Positions 1-8,965 of a stretch of DNA of 64,000 nucleotides are shown here, one piece after another (positions within the stretch are counted from its first letter, which is position 1; each line of letters starts with the position of its first letter). Position numbers and translations under genes: made by a program. The stretch is from Ruminococcus sp. Phil11 (GTDB lineage: Bacteria; Bacillota; Clostridia; Oscillospirales; Ruminococcaceae), in assembly GCA_001940925.1 (NCBI GenBank), contig MSGZ01000024.1:115264-179263 (forward strand), in the 5' to 3' direction. The notes beneath the pieces were generated by a model. The model was given only the letters and a program-made list of their open reading frames with translations, did not search any database and was not told the DNA's origin.

Positions 1-256
1 TGGTCGCAGCGGCGGTGGTCGTAATCTGTGCCGAAGTGGTCGCCGCTGCCGTGGTCATACTGCTGCCCAGCGTGACCGCACCGTTTTCGCAGGCCGCCGT
101 GATATTGTTCAGATCCTTGTCAACAAAATCCGGCTTGCTGAATGTGATCGGATAAACCTTTGCTTCGGCATTTTCCGAAACGGTAAAGACCAGCGTGAAC
201 AGCTCGCCCGTGCCGGTATAGTTCTCGGTCGCGAGGTAATCGCCTTCGGTAATCAC
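1..256 (-). CDS. Partial cohesin-like / carbohydrate-binding-type secreted protein with Thr-rich linker; runs off the left edge and lacks its N-terminus
   Basis: Minus-strand frame reads VITEGDYLATENYTGTGELFTLVFTVSENAEAKVYPITFSKPDFVDKDLNNITAACENGAVTLGSSMTTAAATTSAQITTTAAAT; homology to the right of about 256 is lost. Confidence 0.6.
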   Translation of the reverse strand, partial: MITEGDYLATENYTGTGELFTLVFTVSENAEAKVYPITFSKPDFVDKDLNNITAACENGAVTLGSSMTTAAATTSAQITTTAAAT

Positions 257-656
257 AACGACGGAGCCGGATACGACCGAGCCGGCTGTAACAACAACGA
301 CGAAGCCGGATACGACTGCGCCGGTTATAACAACAACGACGGAGCCGGATACGACCGCGCCGGTTGTAACAACCACGGAGCCGGATACGACTGCACCGGC
401 TGTAACAACAACGACGAAGCCGGATACGACCGAGCCGGCTGTAACAACAACGGAGCCGGATACGACCGAGCCCGGTACCACATCTTCCGAATCCGAGACG
501 ACACCCGGCACTTCCGTCACGGTGCCGACGACAACAGAGCCGGTCACGGGCGATGTCAACGGCGACGGAACGGTCGATTCCGCCGACGCGATGCGTCTGC
601 GCCGGTATGTCAACGGCTGGGATGGCTATGAGCAGTATTTCAAAGGGCCTGAGTAA
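240..656 (+). CDS. C-terminal fragment of a dockerin-type protein: Thr/Pro linker plus one dockerin repeat, no start codon
   Basis: Frame reads ITTTEPDTTEPAVTTTTKPDTTAPV...TEPVTGDVNGDGTVDSADAMRLRRYVNGWDGYEQYFKGPE*; in-frame stops at 219 and 237, no ATG/GTG/TTG start. Confidence 0.65.
   Translation, partial: SPSVITTTEPDTTEPAVTTTTKPDTTAPVITTTTEPDTTAPVVTTTEPDTTAPAVTTTTKPDTTEPAVTTTEPDTTEPGTTSSESETTPGTSVTVPTTTEPVTGDVNGDGTVDSADAMRLRRYVNGWDGYEQYFKGPE
252..480 (+). repeat. Coding minisatellite encoding (TTTEPDTTxPxV)n linker
   Basis: Repeated acaacaacgacggagccggatacgaccgagccggctgta-like units. Confidence 0.85.
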
Positions 657-669
657 CACAAAACTGCAA

Positions 670-706
670 AAAGCGAACCGGAAACAGAATCCGGTTCGCT
701 TTTTTG
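670..706 (+). terminator. Intrinsic terminator
   Basis: aagcgaaccggaaacagaatccggttcgctttttt hairpin and T tract just after the dockerin stop. Confidence 0.85.
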
Positions 707-850
707 ATCCATAGTTTCTAAAGCATCGGATTGCGTTGCTCCCGATTTTGCATCCGCAAACATATTTGCTCTGACATCGTACCGGGCCGCACCGATAAAA
801 CATGCACGCCGACAGTCTGTGCTGCCGGCGTGCTGTTCTGCATGAGGGAT

Positions 851-2308
851 TCAGTTGAATTCATAGCTTTCGATCGTCCAGTTGGTTCCGTCAAAGACAA
901 AATGCGCGCTGCCCCGGCCGTACATCTGATTGGATGCATTGGTCGCTGCGGTAAACGAGGTTTCGGTCTGGTCCTTGACTGTGACGCCGTGCTCGGTATC
1001 AAAGATATAATGGCCGTGCGTCTCATTGATGCGGACATAGGTCTGTCCGTCCTGTTCAAGGAAGCTGTAATCAATCATATCCGCCCAGTGTTTTCTTTCG
1101 TCACCGGATGCTGTTTCTTCCAGCAGACGCTCCAAAGCTGCCTTGCCGAAGCTGTTGATCGAAAAACGCTCATCCGTGACAAGCGCATAGACAGCGTTCT
1201 GATTGCCGGCCGTGACGGTGTTTTCGCGGTCAATTTCCAGATCACCGCCGCCGCCGTTCATGCAGCTCATCAGGAAGGTCAGGCTGTTCATTTTTCCGAC
1301 TGCGATATCTGCAAGGGTGAGGCGGACATATTCCGCTCCGTCTTGTTCTGAATACAGATGATCGGCGGATACAGCAGCGCACGGGAATCTCATCCACGAA
1401 GTTCCGGTGTCGTCACAAAGCGCATACAGATAGCTGCAAGTACCGTCAGGCTGATCTTCCCTGTCGATCTGTATTTTGCCGCGGCGTGATCCGCCGGCAG
1501 CATAGCGCAGAATGACAGAGCCGTCTGCACTGACATGTATGGAATTGTTCCTTGTTCCGAATGTGCCGGGCATCGCCCATTCTCCGGTCAGGTCGGAGGC
1601 GGAAAAGGGACAGTCAGGTTCCTTTGCACTGTTCTGATACGGTTTGATCGAAAAATCGGTTCTGACCGGCTTCAGCGTCGCAGTGATCCTTCCGTCCATC
1701 AGCACGACTGTCATGCGGGTCTTGTCATCGCTGACCTGAAAATTCATGCTGCCGGAATTGCTGTTTACCTTCCAGACCGACAGCGTATTCCCGTTCACCG
1801 CGATCGTTGCCGGGAATGCTGCCGTACCGACGGTCAGCTCGGACTGCCCCGAACTGCGCAGATCAAGTCCGACATAGTAGCTTCTGTGAACATCATCAGA
1901 AAGATCATACGCAGTGCTTTCACCGGTGCTTTTTTTGAAGGAGACGGTTTCCCATTTCCCGTACAGCGAATTGATTTCACGGGATGCAGGCGTACCGGCA
2001 TTATCTTCTTTTGTTTGCGCCGGTGCCGCAGTCTCTGCTGCTTCCGTAACGGAGACCGTCCGGCTGGTCACGGATGCAGCTTCCGTATGTATGATGTCTG
2101 TGCCGGTCAGTGCCGTGACGGCTTCTGTCTGTCCGGCAGCGGCTTCTTCCGTCATTCTGATCTGACCCGTTTCGGCCGGGAATGTCGGAATGTCGTCCTT
2201 CTGTTTGGTCAGCTGATCCCTGCCCGAGCAGCCGGTCATGCAGAGACAGATCAGTGCTGCGGCGATCACAGCAGATTGCTTTTTCATACGTTGATACCTC
2301 TTTGCCAT
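851..2308 (-). CDS. Secreted lipoprotein with beta-type repeats resembling those of the adjacent LPXTG protein
   Basis: 485 aa; lipobox LCMTGC; DLTGEWAMPG...PDGTCSYLYALCDDTGTSW resembles modules of the 2909-5107 protein. Confidence 0.85.
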   Translation of the reverse strand: MAKRYQRMKKQSAVIAAALICLCMTGCSGRDQLTKQKDDIPTFPAETGQIRMTEEAAAGQTEAVTALTGTDIIHTEAASVTSRTVSVTEAAETAAPAQTKEDNAGTPASREINSLYGKWETVSFKKSTGESTAYDLSDDVHRSYYVGLDLRSSGQSELTVGTAAFPATIAVNGNTLSVWKVNSNSGSMNFQVSDDKTRMTVVLMDGRITATLKPVRTDFSIKPYQNSAKEPDCPFSASDLTGEWAMPGTFGTRNNSIHVSADGSVILRYAAGGSRRGKIQIDREDQPDGTCSYLYALCDDTGTSWMRFPCAAVSADHLYSEQDGAEYVRLTLADIAVGKMNSLTFLMSCMNGGGGDLEIDRENTVTAGNQNAVYALVTDERFSINSFGKAALERLLEETASGDERKHWADMIDYSFLEQDGQTYVRINETHGHYIFDTEHGVTVKDQTETSFTAATNASNQMYGRGSAHFVFDGTNWTIESYEFN

Positions 2309-2382
2309 TCATGGATCCTTGCGGTTATTATACCATATCTGAATCCGTCCTGTCAATGCAGAAAAAAACGGGCACCGGTGCG

Positions 2383-2958
2383 TCAGCTGTTTTCGTATGT
2401 GCCGGTAACGATCAGCCGCTGCGTTCCGTCATCATTGCAGGTAATGAGCGTGATGCGGTCATCACCGAAGTCGTCCAGCACTTCTGTTTGATCCGGCATG
2501 ACCAAAAAGCTGTCGCTGACGGTGTATTCATAGCGGTTCTTTTGCTTATCGTACAGCGTGATCGTCATCCCGTTTTCGGCCTGCTTCAGGCTGTTGAAAT
2601 ATTCCTTGTAAAGCGGACTGCTGTGACCCGCGATGCAGTAATTGCCTTTTCCGAAATCACCGGTGCCGGCAAAGTGCCCGACGGCTTTTGCGATCGTCTG
2701 CTGATCTGTGCCTTCCAGAACCGGAGCTTTGATGCCGAGCGCAGCGATCTCAACGACCGGGTTTTCCCGCATCAGCTGATGTTTTTGCTGGATCCGGTAC
2801 AGCTTCCGGATGCCGAAAAACAGCAGGATCCCTGCTCCGATCAGGAGTGCAGTGAGTCCGGTCAGAAACAGGGCCCACTGCTTTTTTGCTGCCGGCACAG
2901 ATCTCTGATTACTGCGCATTGTTTCTGCGGCGGAGTACGCCGGACTTTCTGACTGCAA
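2383..2958 (-). CDS. Sortase family transpeptidase
   Basis: 191 aa; N-terminal TM; GNYCIAGHSS (catalytic His) and ITLITCNDDGTQRLIVTG (TLxTC...R). Confidence 0.92.
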   Translation of the reverse strand: MQSESPAYSAAETMRSNQRSVPAAKKQWALFLTGLTALLIGAGILLFFGIRKLYRIQQKHQLMRENPVVEIAALGIKAPVLEGTDQQTIAKAVGHFAGTGDFGKGNYCIAGHSSPLYKEYFNSLKQAENGMTITLYDKQKNRYEYTVSDSFLVMPDQTEVLDDFGDDRITLITCNDDGTQRLIVTGTYENS

Positions 2959-5107
2959 AGAAACCGAAGCCGCTCAGCAGGAATGCGCTGAATGCAAGCA
3001 GCAGTGCTTTCAGGGAATTGTTGCCGGTCTGCGGCAGATTGACTGTCTGCTTGTCAGAGAACCGCTCACTGACACCGGTATCGGGATTGACCGTATATGC
3101 GTCAAAATCTTTGCCGTTTGTATCCGTCAGCACGACCGTGACCGTACCGCCGTAATTCTCCATCGAATGTGCGTCTGCGGGAAGGATGCCGGTGCTTTTC
3201 TGATAGTCCTTCTTTGCCATTTCAATGAGCTGTTCATTTGTGTATTTATGCGGCTGCGCTGCTTCAGAACGCCGGAAGCTGATATCCATATTGGAAAGCT
3301 GCAGCGTATCCGACGGGCGGTCGCAGGCTGCCAGGATCGTCATCCAGATCTGGGTGCATTCGCCGGTCTCGTCAGGGACATACAGCGCATAGATGTACGT
3401 TCTTTCCCCGTACACATCATAGTTGTACTGGAGCTTTACGATGCCTTCGGTGACACTGTCAGCGATGCCTTCCTCGTTGCTGCCGACCAGACGGAATTTG
3501 CCGGAAACATCATCCAGATCAGAGAATGTCAGAACGCAGGCTGCGGTTGTATCGTTCTGTTCCCATGCGCCTTCCAGTGCTCTTGCGCTGAGGCAGCCGG
3601 GTGCCTTCGCCATATCATAGAGGAGATAGCTGTCCGCGTCGTAGGGTTCCGCACCGCGCACAAATCTGATCGTATCGTCGCGCTTGGCTGTCAGGCTATC
3701 CAGCGGGAGCTCGCCGGTCATGTCAAATTCAAGATAGAGATCCTCACCGGAGTAAAGCACATAGTAAAAATGCTCCTTTCCCTTCTGATCGAGCTGATAC
3801 TGGATCTTGATGCGGCCGGATGAAAACATGCCCTCCTCATCGGTGAACATCTCAAACAGACCTTCCTGTTCCGTGCTGTTATAGATGTACATGGTCACAT
3901 CGCCGTTCTTCCATTCGCCGTCAAGTGCCTTCATGCTGATACCGGATACCGGCATCTCGGCGATATCATAGTAGCCGTAATCATTCGGCACCGCGGTTTC
4001 GCGTACCAGCATCTGTTCTGCGGTCTTTCCGACATAAAGCGTGTTCCGGTTCATCTTGTCCAGATGATCCTGACAGCCGATCCAGTATGTTCCGTTGCTG
4101 TCATAGAAATCATACCAGATCGTGACAGTGCCGTCCGGATGCAGCTCATAGGATGCGAACACGCTGCCGGCGGACTGCTTTCCGCTTGCATCGCAGTAGG
4201 TATAGGTTTTGTTGTCATTGACCGTGATCACGCCGGAATCGGAATAGCCTTCCGCGGGCTTATACGCATTCTTCATTTCCTTCAGGACCCAGCTTCCGGT
4301 GATCTCGGCGGAAGATGCATGGCGCACGGTCAGATCGCGCTTCATTGTTGCGGTCCTGTCCGAAGCGAGCACCATCGACATATTGTCATCCGCGAGCGTG
4401 CCTTCCGCAAAGAGCGTGCCGTCCTCAGTGATAAATCTGTAAACCGTGGTCTCCGTTCCGTCCGGATGACCTTCAAAGTGCAGCGTGACCTGACCGAGAA
4501 CCGACTCTGTGCCTTCGCCTGCAGCGCCGTCCGTCGGATTGAAGATGCAGAAGAATTTGCCGTTCTCATCCACAGTCAGTTCGCTGCAGGTCGTTTCGGC
4601 GCCGGCCTTGTTTTCGCGGGATTCCATGAACCATTTGCCTGCGAGGTCAGCCTCGCTTGCCTGATTTTCGGTTCCGGAGGAGTTGTCACGGAGCAGACGT
4701 TCCTGTGAGCCGCCGTTTGTGAGCATATTGCTGTCTGCTGCGCCGTAGCAGCCGAACCATGCTTTTCCGTTCTTGTCAAGGAAGCTGAACCACGGAACGG
4801 CGGTGCCGTCCGGATAGACCTTCGGATCAAGCTTGACGGTGCCTTCCGTAGTCGTCTTTGCTGCGTAATCCTGATAAATATAGGTGCCGTTTTCAGATAC
4901 AGTCAGGTAACCGGCATTCTCGTATGCACCGGTCGTTTCATTCAGCTTCTGATAAAAATAGCATCCGGTGATATCTGCGGGAGCTTCTGTCTGTTCTGCT
5001 GCCGCTGTGACGGCTGTTTCTGCTGCTGCGGCTGCCTGCAAACCGGCTGCCGGGACCGATGCCAGAACCATGCTGAGCATTGTGAGACAAGTGATCATTT
5101 TTTTCAT
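2909..5107 (-). CDS. LPXTG-anchored surface protein with about 5 tandem repeat domains
   Basis: Signal peptide; repeats starting ITGCYFY / LAGKWFME / ITGSWVLK / LDGEWKNG / LEGAWEQN; C-terminal LPQTG-TM-RRR; 50-nt overlap with the sortase gene. Confidence 0.93.
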   Translation of the reverse strand: MKKMITCLTMLSMVLASVPAAGLQAAAAAETAVTAAAEQTEAPADITGCYFYQKLNETTGAYENAGYLTVSENGTYIYQDYAAKTTTEGTVKLDPKVYPDGTAVPWFSFLDKNGKAWFGCYGAADSNMLTNGGSQERLLRDNSSGTENQASEADLAGKWFMESRENKAGAETTCSELTVDENGKFFCIFNPTDGAAGEGTESVLGQVTLHFEGHPDGTETTVYRFITEDGTLFAEGTLADDNMSMVLASDRTATMKRDLTVRHASSAEITGSWVLKEMKNAYKPAEGYSDSGVITVNDNKTYTYCDASGKQSAGSVFASYELHPDGTVTIWYDFYDSNGTYWIGCQDHLDKMNRNTLYVGKTAEQMLVRETAVPNDYGYYDIAEMPVSGISMKALDGEWKNGDVTMYIYNSTEQEGLFEMFTDEEGMFSSGRIKIQYQLDQKGKEHFYYVLYSGEDLYLEFDMTGELPLDSLTAKRDDTIRFVRGAEPYDADSYLLYDMAKAPGCLSARALEGAWEQNDTTAACVLTFSDLDDVSGKFRLVGSNEEGIADSVTEGIVKLQYNYDVYGERTYIYALYVPDETGECTQIWMTILAACDRPSDTLQLSNMDISFRRSEAAQPHKYTNEQLIEMAKKDYQKSTGILPADAHSMENYGGTVTVVLTDTNGKDFDAYTVNPDTGVSERFSDKQTVNLPQTGNNSLKALLLAFSAFLLSGFGFFAVRKSGVLRRRNNAQ

Positions 5108-5196
5108 CGTAATTACCTCCGATTTGATTTGTCGTATTTTGCGAATTCCCTTTCGCTGATCCTATCTTAGCATATCTTATCTGAAAAATGTGCAGA

Positions 5197-5212
5197 ATTA
5201 CAAATTTGTAAT
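5197..5212. promoter_or_regulatory. Perfect 16-bp palindrome ATTACAAATTTGTAAT upstream of the LPXTG gene promoter
   Basis: Perfect palindrome; near-identical copy at 9523-9538; each lies 27 nt from a minus-strand -10-like hexamer. Confidence 0.6.
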
Positions 5213-5227
5213 CAGAAGCCGGCTGTC

Positions 5228-5372
5228 GGATCCCGCCCGGTTCCCGCATTCATCTCTGCGAACGGATATCAGAGGTGATGATATGGATGCAGTAAAAAAG
5301 CGGATCATCCGGAAAAGCGCGTTCCTGTTTCTGATGCTGACGGTCAGTGCATTGGATGCCGGGCACAGGGAT
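5228..5372 (+). pseudogene. Truncated copy 1 of the amidase 5' region
   Basis: MDAVKKRIIRKSAFLFLMLTVS-(deletion)-ALDAGHRDQ* versus MDAVTKRIVRKSAFLFLMLTVS...VLDAGHGG of the gene at 17272; upstream sequence also shared. Confidence 0.85.
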
Positions 5373-5399
5373 CAACTGAAAACCTGGCCGGATACAGCA

Positions 5400-5434
5400 A
5401 AAGCATCGCCCCCGCACGGGGGCGATGCTTTCTG
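5400..5434. terminator. Intrinsic terminator, bidirectional appearance
   Basis: aaagcatcgcccccgcacgggggcgatgctttc. Confidence 0.85.
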
Positions 5435-5453
5435 CAATGTAATATAGTCTTTG

Positions 5454-5789
5454 TTACGGCAATTCCGGCAGCAGGATCTCTCCGGCTGCATTTGTTGCAA
5501 TATGGAAGGATTCCGTGCTGTCGTCAGAAGCGGACGGAGCCGTGCCGGTTTCTGCAGCAACCGGTTCCGTTTTCGCAGAAGACGCTGCCGTTTCCTGCTT
5601 CTTTTCCGCAGTTTCTGCTTTCGGTGTTTCTGCTTCAGAGGACGTCACTGTCTCTGTTGCCGTAACCGTGGGGATATCATCCTTCTGTTCGGGAATGCTC
5701 CCGCGGTCCTGACAGGCATGAAAGCCGGACATCATCAGGAGCGAAAAACAGGTTTCCAGAAGGCTGACCTTGATCATATGATGACGCAT
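5454..5789 (-). CDS. Small lipoprotein-like protein made almost entirely of linker
   Basis: 111 aa; MSGFHAC; shares KDDIPT motif after the Cys with lipoprotein 851-2308; Ala/Glu/Thr-rich. Confidence 0.55.
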   Translation of the reverse strand: MRHHMIKVSLLETCFSLLMMSGFHACQDRGSIPEQKDDIPTVTATETVTSSEAETPKAETAEKKQETAASSAKTEPVAAETGTAPSASDDSTESFHIATNAAGEILLPELP

Positions 5790-5802
5790 TACTGTCTGAT
5801 GA

Positions 5803-5913
5803 TCAGAACTCCGGCGTGAAGATCGGGGCTTCCTGCGGCGGAATGCTGACGGTGATCACATCCTCAGATTCAAACAGCGTGATTTCCATTTCGGGTGCAG
5901 TATACTGTTTCAT
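5803..5913 (-). CDS. 36-aa peptide MKQYTAPEMEITLFESEDVITVSIPPQEAPIFTPEF
   Basis: ATG at 5913 preceded by aaaaggagaaaaagt; lies between the CotH gene and the lipoprotein; Y-x-x-P...F-x-x-E-D-V-I-T-x-S pattern. Confidence 0.7.
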   Translation of the reverse strand: MKQYTAPEMEITLFESEDVITVSIPPQEAPIFTPEF

Positions 5914-5932
5914 ACTTTTTCTCCTTTTCAGA

Positions 5933-8900
5933 TCAGTTGTTGTTCTGGCTCTCCAGATAAGCATCTGCTGCCAGGTGGTAATTGTAGAACGCCGCAACAG
6001 CATTCTTTGCAGTCTCATTGTCCTGATAAGCCGCAGATTTCAGCAGCTCATAGACATACGTCATAGCAGAAGTTCTCATGGTTGCAGTGCCGGATTCGGT
6101 CGCGATGTTCAGCTCAAAGATTCTGCCGAGCTGATGCGCTGCGATGTTCGGGATGATGACAAGATAACGGCCGTCTTCCTGTCTGACGGCTTTGTACTGC
6201 CCGTTGTTGACCGTGATCGTTCCGGAATAGTCTTCCTTCGGCTGGATATAGACATTGATCGCGGTCTCCGCATCGGGATACAGTGCAAACGTCAGCTTTT
6301 CGATATCCGAGTCTCCGCAGTCGCGGTACACGGCCTGGTCGGCCGCCGCAAGCTCGTCACGGATCGCATCATGGTCATAGAAATCCGTATACGATTTCGT
6401 CATTTCGCTGTACTGCTCACCGATGACCCAGTTGTTGTTTTCTGCGATGAACGGCTGCATATAGTGACCGTAATCCGCGATCGAACGGATCAGTCTGCAC
6501 GTTTCTTCGGAGTACTGGTCCTGACGCTCCTCAAAATCATTGATATACGCGAGCACAGAATAGGTCTTTTCGACCGTCTCACCGTCTCCGTAGTGGAATA
6601 CCGCCGTGATCGTATCTGCCATCTGGACTGCGTTCACATAGCAGGTGAAGCCGTAGTACTCATGGGTCAGATTCATGTACTCTGCATCAAAGGGATCCGT
6701 GAAGGTTTTGCCGCTGACAGTGAATTCCATATAGCTTTCCGCTTTTTCTTCATCCGTCAGGCTGTTGAGATCCATGTAGAAGTTGACACCGATCCGGCCG
6801 CTCAGCACAAGATTCCGGACCTTGAACTCCGGTGCTGCCGTCTGAACGACTGTCACATAGTTTCTGCCGACTGTTTCGCCGTTCGCATCTCTTGCGACCA
6901 CAGAAAGCACGTTTTTCTTTCCGCTTACATTATACAGCTGAATCGGAAGAATGTCAATACTGCGTTTATTGAATGCATCAGCCGCATCGACGGTACTGAG
7001 GTGCTGGCCGTTCACGTAGAAATCCACGCTGCAGACTGCATCGTCAGCAGCGGTAACACTGAGGTTCAGAGATTCTCCGAGCGGGATCATTGCGTCTGCC
7101 GGCGCGTGTTCGGAAACGGTATCCGCTTTCAGGCCGTTCAGATCCATGATGAGATCCGGCGATTTCTCGTAAGGCGAAGCACTCCCGAAACCATTTACGG
7201 TTTCCAGCAGCGTGTCCTCATTTTCAAACTGCTCGTCCAGCCACTGGATCCTTTCATGCATGTATTCCTTGAACCATTCGGTATCTTCTTCATAGCCCAA
7301 GGCATAGTCGCCCCATCGTACGCTTCTGTCCCAGCGTGCAGCATCTGCAAGTCCGGATTCATACAGATAATCGCTGTTCTGTTCCAGCTGTCCGCCGGGC
7401 TTGATCACGGATTCCAGATACGGTCTGATCTCCCAGTATTTTTCGGCCGCAGCTGTCATAAAGAACGGATCATCGAGGAATTCACGATAAAAATTCGCTT
7501 CTGAATTATAATTGGAGACCTTCCAGCCGGTCGGCGACGGGTCAATATCTTTGCGGACCAGAATGGAACCGGCACCGGTATCGAAATCCCACGGCGGACC
7601 GAAGGTCAGCAGGCCTTGCTGCGGTTTGTAGATGTATCTGCTCTTATAGCGGGCATCGTCATTGCCCATGATCTCCATGAGCAGCCAGTAGGATACCATG
7701 GAATCAAAGTCGGCAAGATCCGTGTAATGCACACGATCGCCTTCCGCTGTTTCGGTATAGCCGTCATCCGACTTGTATGCATTCTCAAAGGTCTTCCAGT
7801 AGGTCTGGACATAGCGCCACATTTCTTCGTTGGTATTCAGGAATTCCGGCGACTTCATCATGATCTTCAGGCTGTCTTCGTATTCGGCCTCCGGGTTTAC
7901 ATATTCATCATCGTACAGATCGACTTCGTTCAGCTTGAACTTCGATTCCTCGTCATATTCCTCCGAGGATTCAAACAGATAACCGCCGGTGAAATCCGTG
8001 CTGTAATTATAATGATTGGAAACAACATAGTTCTGGCCTTCAAAGTCGATCGTATCGGTGCAGAGCCACGTCAGATCCTCCGTCATCTGATCTTCGAGTG
8101 CGGACTTCTGCTTTTTGCTGAATCCGTTTGCATCGGCGATCTTATCGGCAGCATCCTCTGCTTCCTTTTCCCAGTCGATCATGTCAACACGGGCTTTTTC
8201 GATGCCGACCTGTTCACTGAGCTGATAGTTGCCGACGTATTCGCCGTTCAGAATGACGTCCGTCCAGACAGTCTGCATGGTCGTCAGACCGAGCTCCTCC
8301 GAGAGCAGAGATGCGGTCGTATTGCGCAGCAGGCTTTCATCCTGATAATTCGCAAGCAGTGCATATTTTTTGCTCTTGCCCATGCCGTAGAGATCTGTTT
8401 TTGCGTCAAGCTTGATCTTGTACGGCTTCTTTTCCCACTGCCATGTGGTGTTTCCGCGTCCCTGCAGCGTGATCTTGCCGCTGTAGACCGGTTTATTCGC
8501 GAACTCGTTATTCTGGATGTACATGTTTCCGTCGATCTTTTTGGACTTGTCATTCTGCGGCGGGAGCTCGCCGTCTTTCGTGTCGATGTAGATGACGGGC
8601 AGGCGGCTGAAATACACCTTGTCCTCCGCAACGGGTTCTTCGCTTTCGCCGTTGTAAGCCTTGACGGTGATCCACTTTTCATAGAAATCCTCTGTCAGAA
8701 GAAAATCATCTGCCGGAAATTCGTGACCGTCAGCAAACACCTTCAGCACGTATCCGTCCGGATTTCTGATAATCAGATAATCTCCGGCAGACAGAAATGT
8801 TTTGTCGATCCCGAACTCCTGCGCTTCTTCTGCTTCCTCTGCAAACGCAGTCAGGAATGCTTCGCCGGCAAACCGGCTGCCTGCATTTGCAAACATGCAA

Positions 8901-8965
8901 TTTGAGCATGCTGTCAGCGCAAGCACAAAGCTGATCGTTTTATGCAATGCTTTGCTGTTTCTCAT
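5933..8965 (-). CDS. Secreted CotH-kinase family protein
   Basis: 1010 aa; signal peptide; ITLQGRGNTTWQWEKKPYKIKLDAKTDLYGMGKSKKYALLANYQDESLLRN typical of CotH; WDFDTGAG motif. Confidence 0.9.
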   Translation of the reverse strand: MRNSKALHKTISFVLALTACSNCMFANAGSRFAGEAFLTAFAEEAEEAQEFGIDKTFLSAGDYLIIRNPDGYVLKVFADGHEFPADDFLLTEDFYEKWITVKAYNGESEEPVAEDKVYFSRLPVIYIDTKDGELPPQNDKSKKIDGNMYIQNNEFANKPVYSGKITLQGRGNTTWQWEKKPYKIKLDAKTDLYGMGKSKKYALLANYQDESLLRNTTASLLSEELGLTTMQTVWTDVILNGEYVGNYQLSEQVGIEKARVDMIDWEKEAEDAADKIADANGFSKKQKSALEDQMTEDLTWLCTDTIDFEGQNYVVSNHYNYSTDFTGGYLFESSEEYDEESKFKLNEVDLYDDEYVNPEAEYEDSLKIMMKSPEFLNTNEEMWRYVQTYWKTFENAYKSDDGYTETAEGDRVHYTDLADFDSMVSYWLLMEIMGNDDARYKSRYIYKPQQGLLTFGPPWDFDTGAGSILVRKDIDPSPTGWKVSNYNSEANFYREFLDDPFFMTAAAEKYWEIRPYLESVIKPGGQLEQNSDYLYESGLADAARWDRSVRWGDYALGYEEDTEWFKEYMHERIQWLDEQFENEDTLLETVNGFGSASPYEKSPDLIMDLNGLKADTVSEHAPADAMIPLGESLNLSVTAADDAVCSVDFYVNGQHLSTVDAADAFNKRSIDILPIQLYNVSGKKNVLSVVARDANGETVGRNYVTVVQTAAPEFKVRNLVLSGRIGVNFYMDLNSLTDEEKAESYMEFTVSGKTFTDPFDAEYMNLTHEYYGFTCYVNAVQMADTITAVFHYGDGETVEKTYSVLAYINDFEERQDQYSEETCRLIRSIADYGHYMQPFIAENNNWVIGEQYSEMTKSYTDFYDHDAIRDELAAADQAVYRDCGDSDIEKLTFALYPDAETAINVYIQPKEDYSGTITVNNGQYKAVRQEDGRYLVIIPNIAAHQLGRIFELNIATESGTATMRTSAMTYVYELLKSAAYQDNETAKNAVAAFYNYHLAADAYLESQNNN

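Noticed and set aside
252-480. Tandem repeats resembling a CRISPR-like array
   Set aside because: Period is coding (TTTEPDTT linker), there are no unique equal-length spacers and no cas genes; no CRISPR array was seen anywhere in the window.
120-803. 227-aa Arg/Cys-rich minus-strand ORF
   Set aside because: It is the out-of-frame reverse reading of the Thr-Glu-Pro linker; the cohesin-like minus frame is a different one and the dockerin is on the plus strand.
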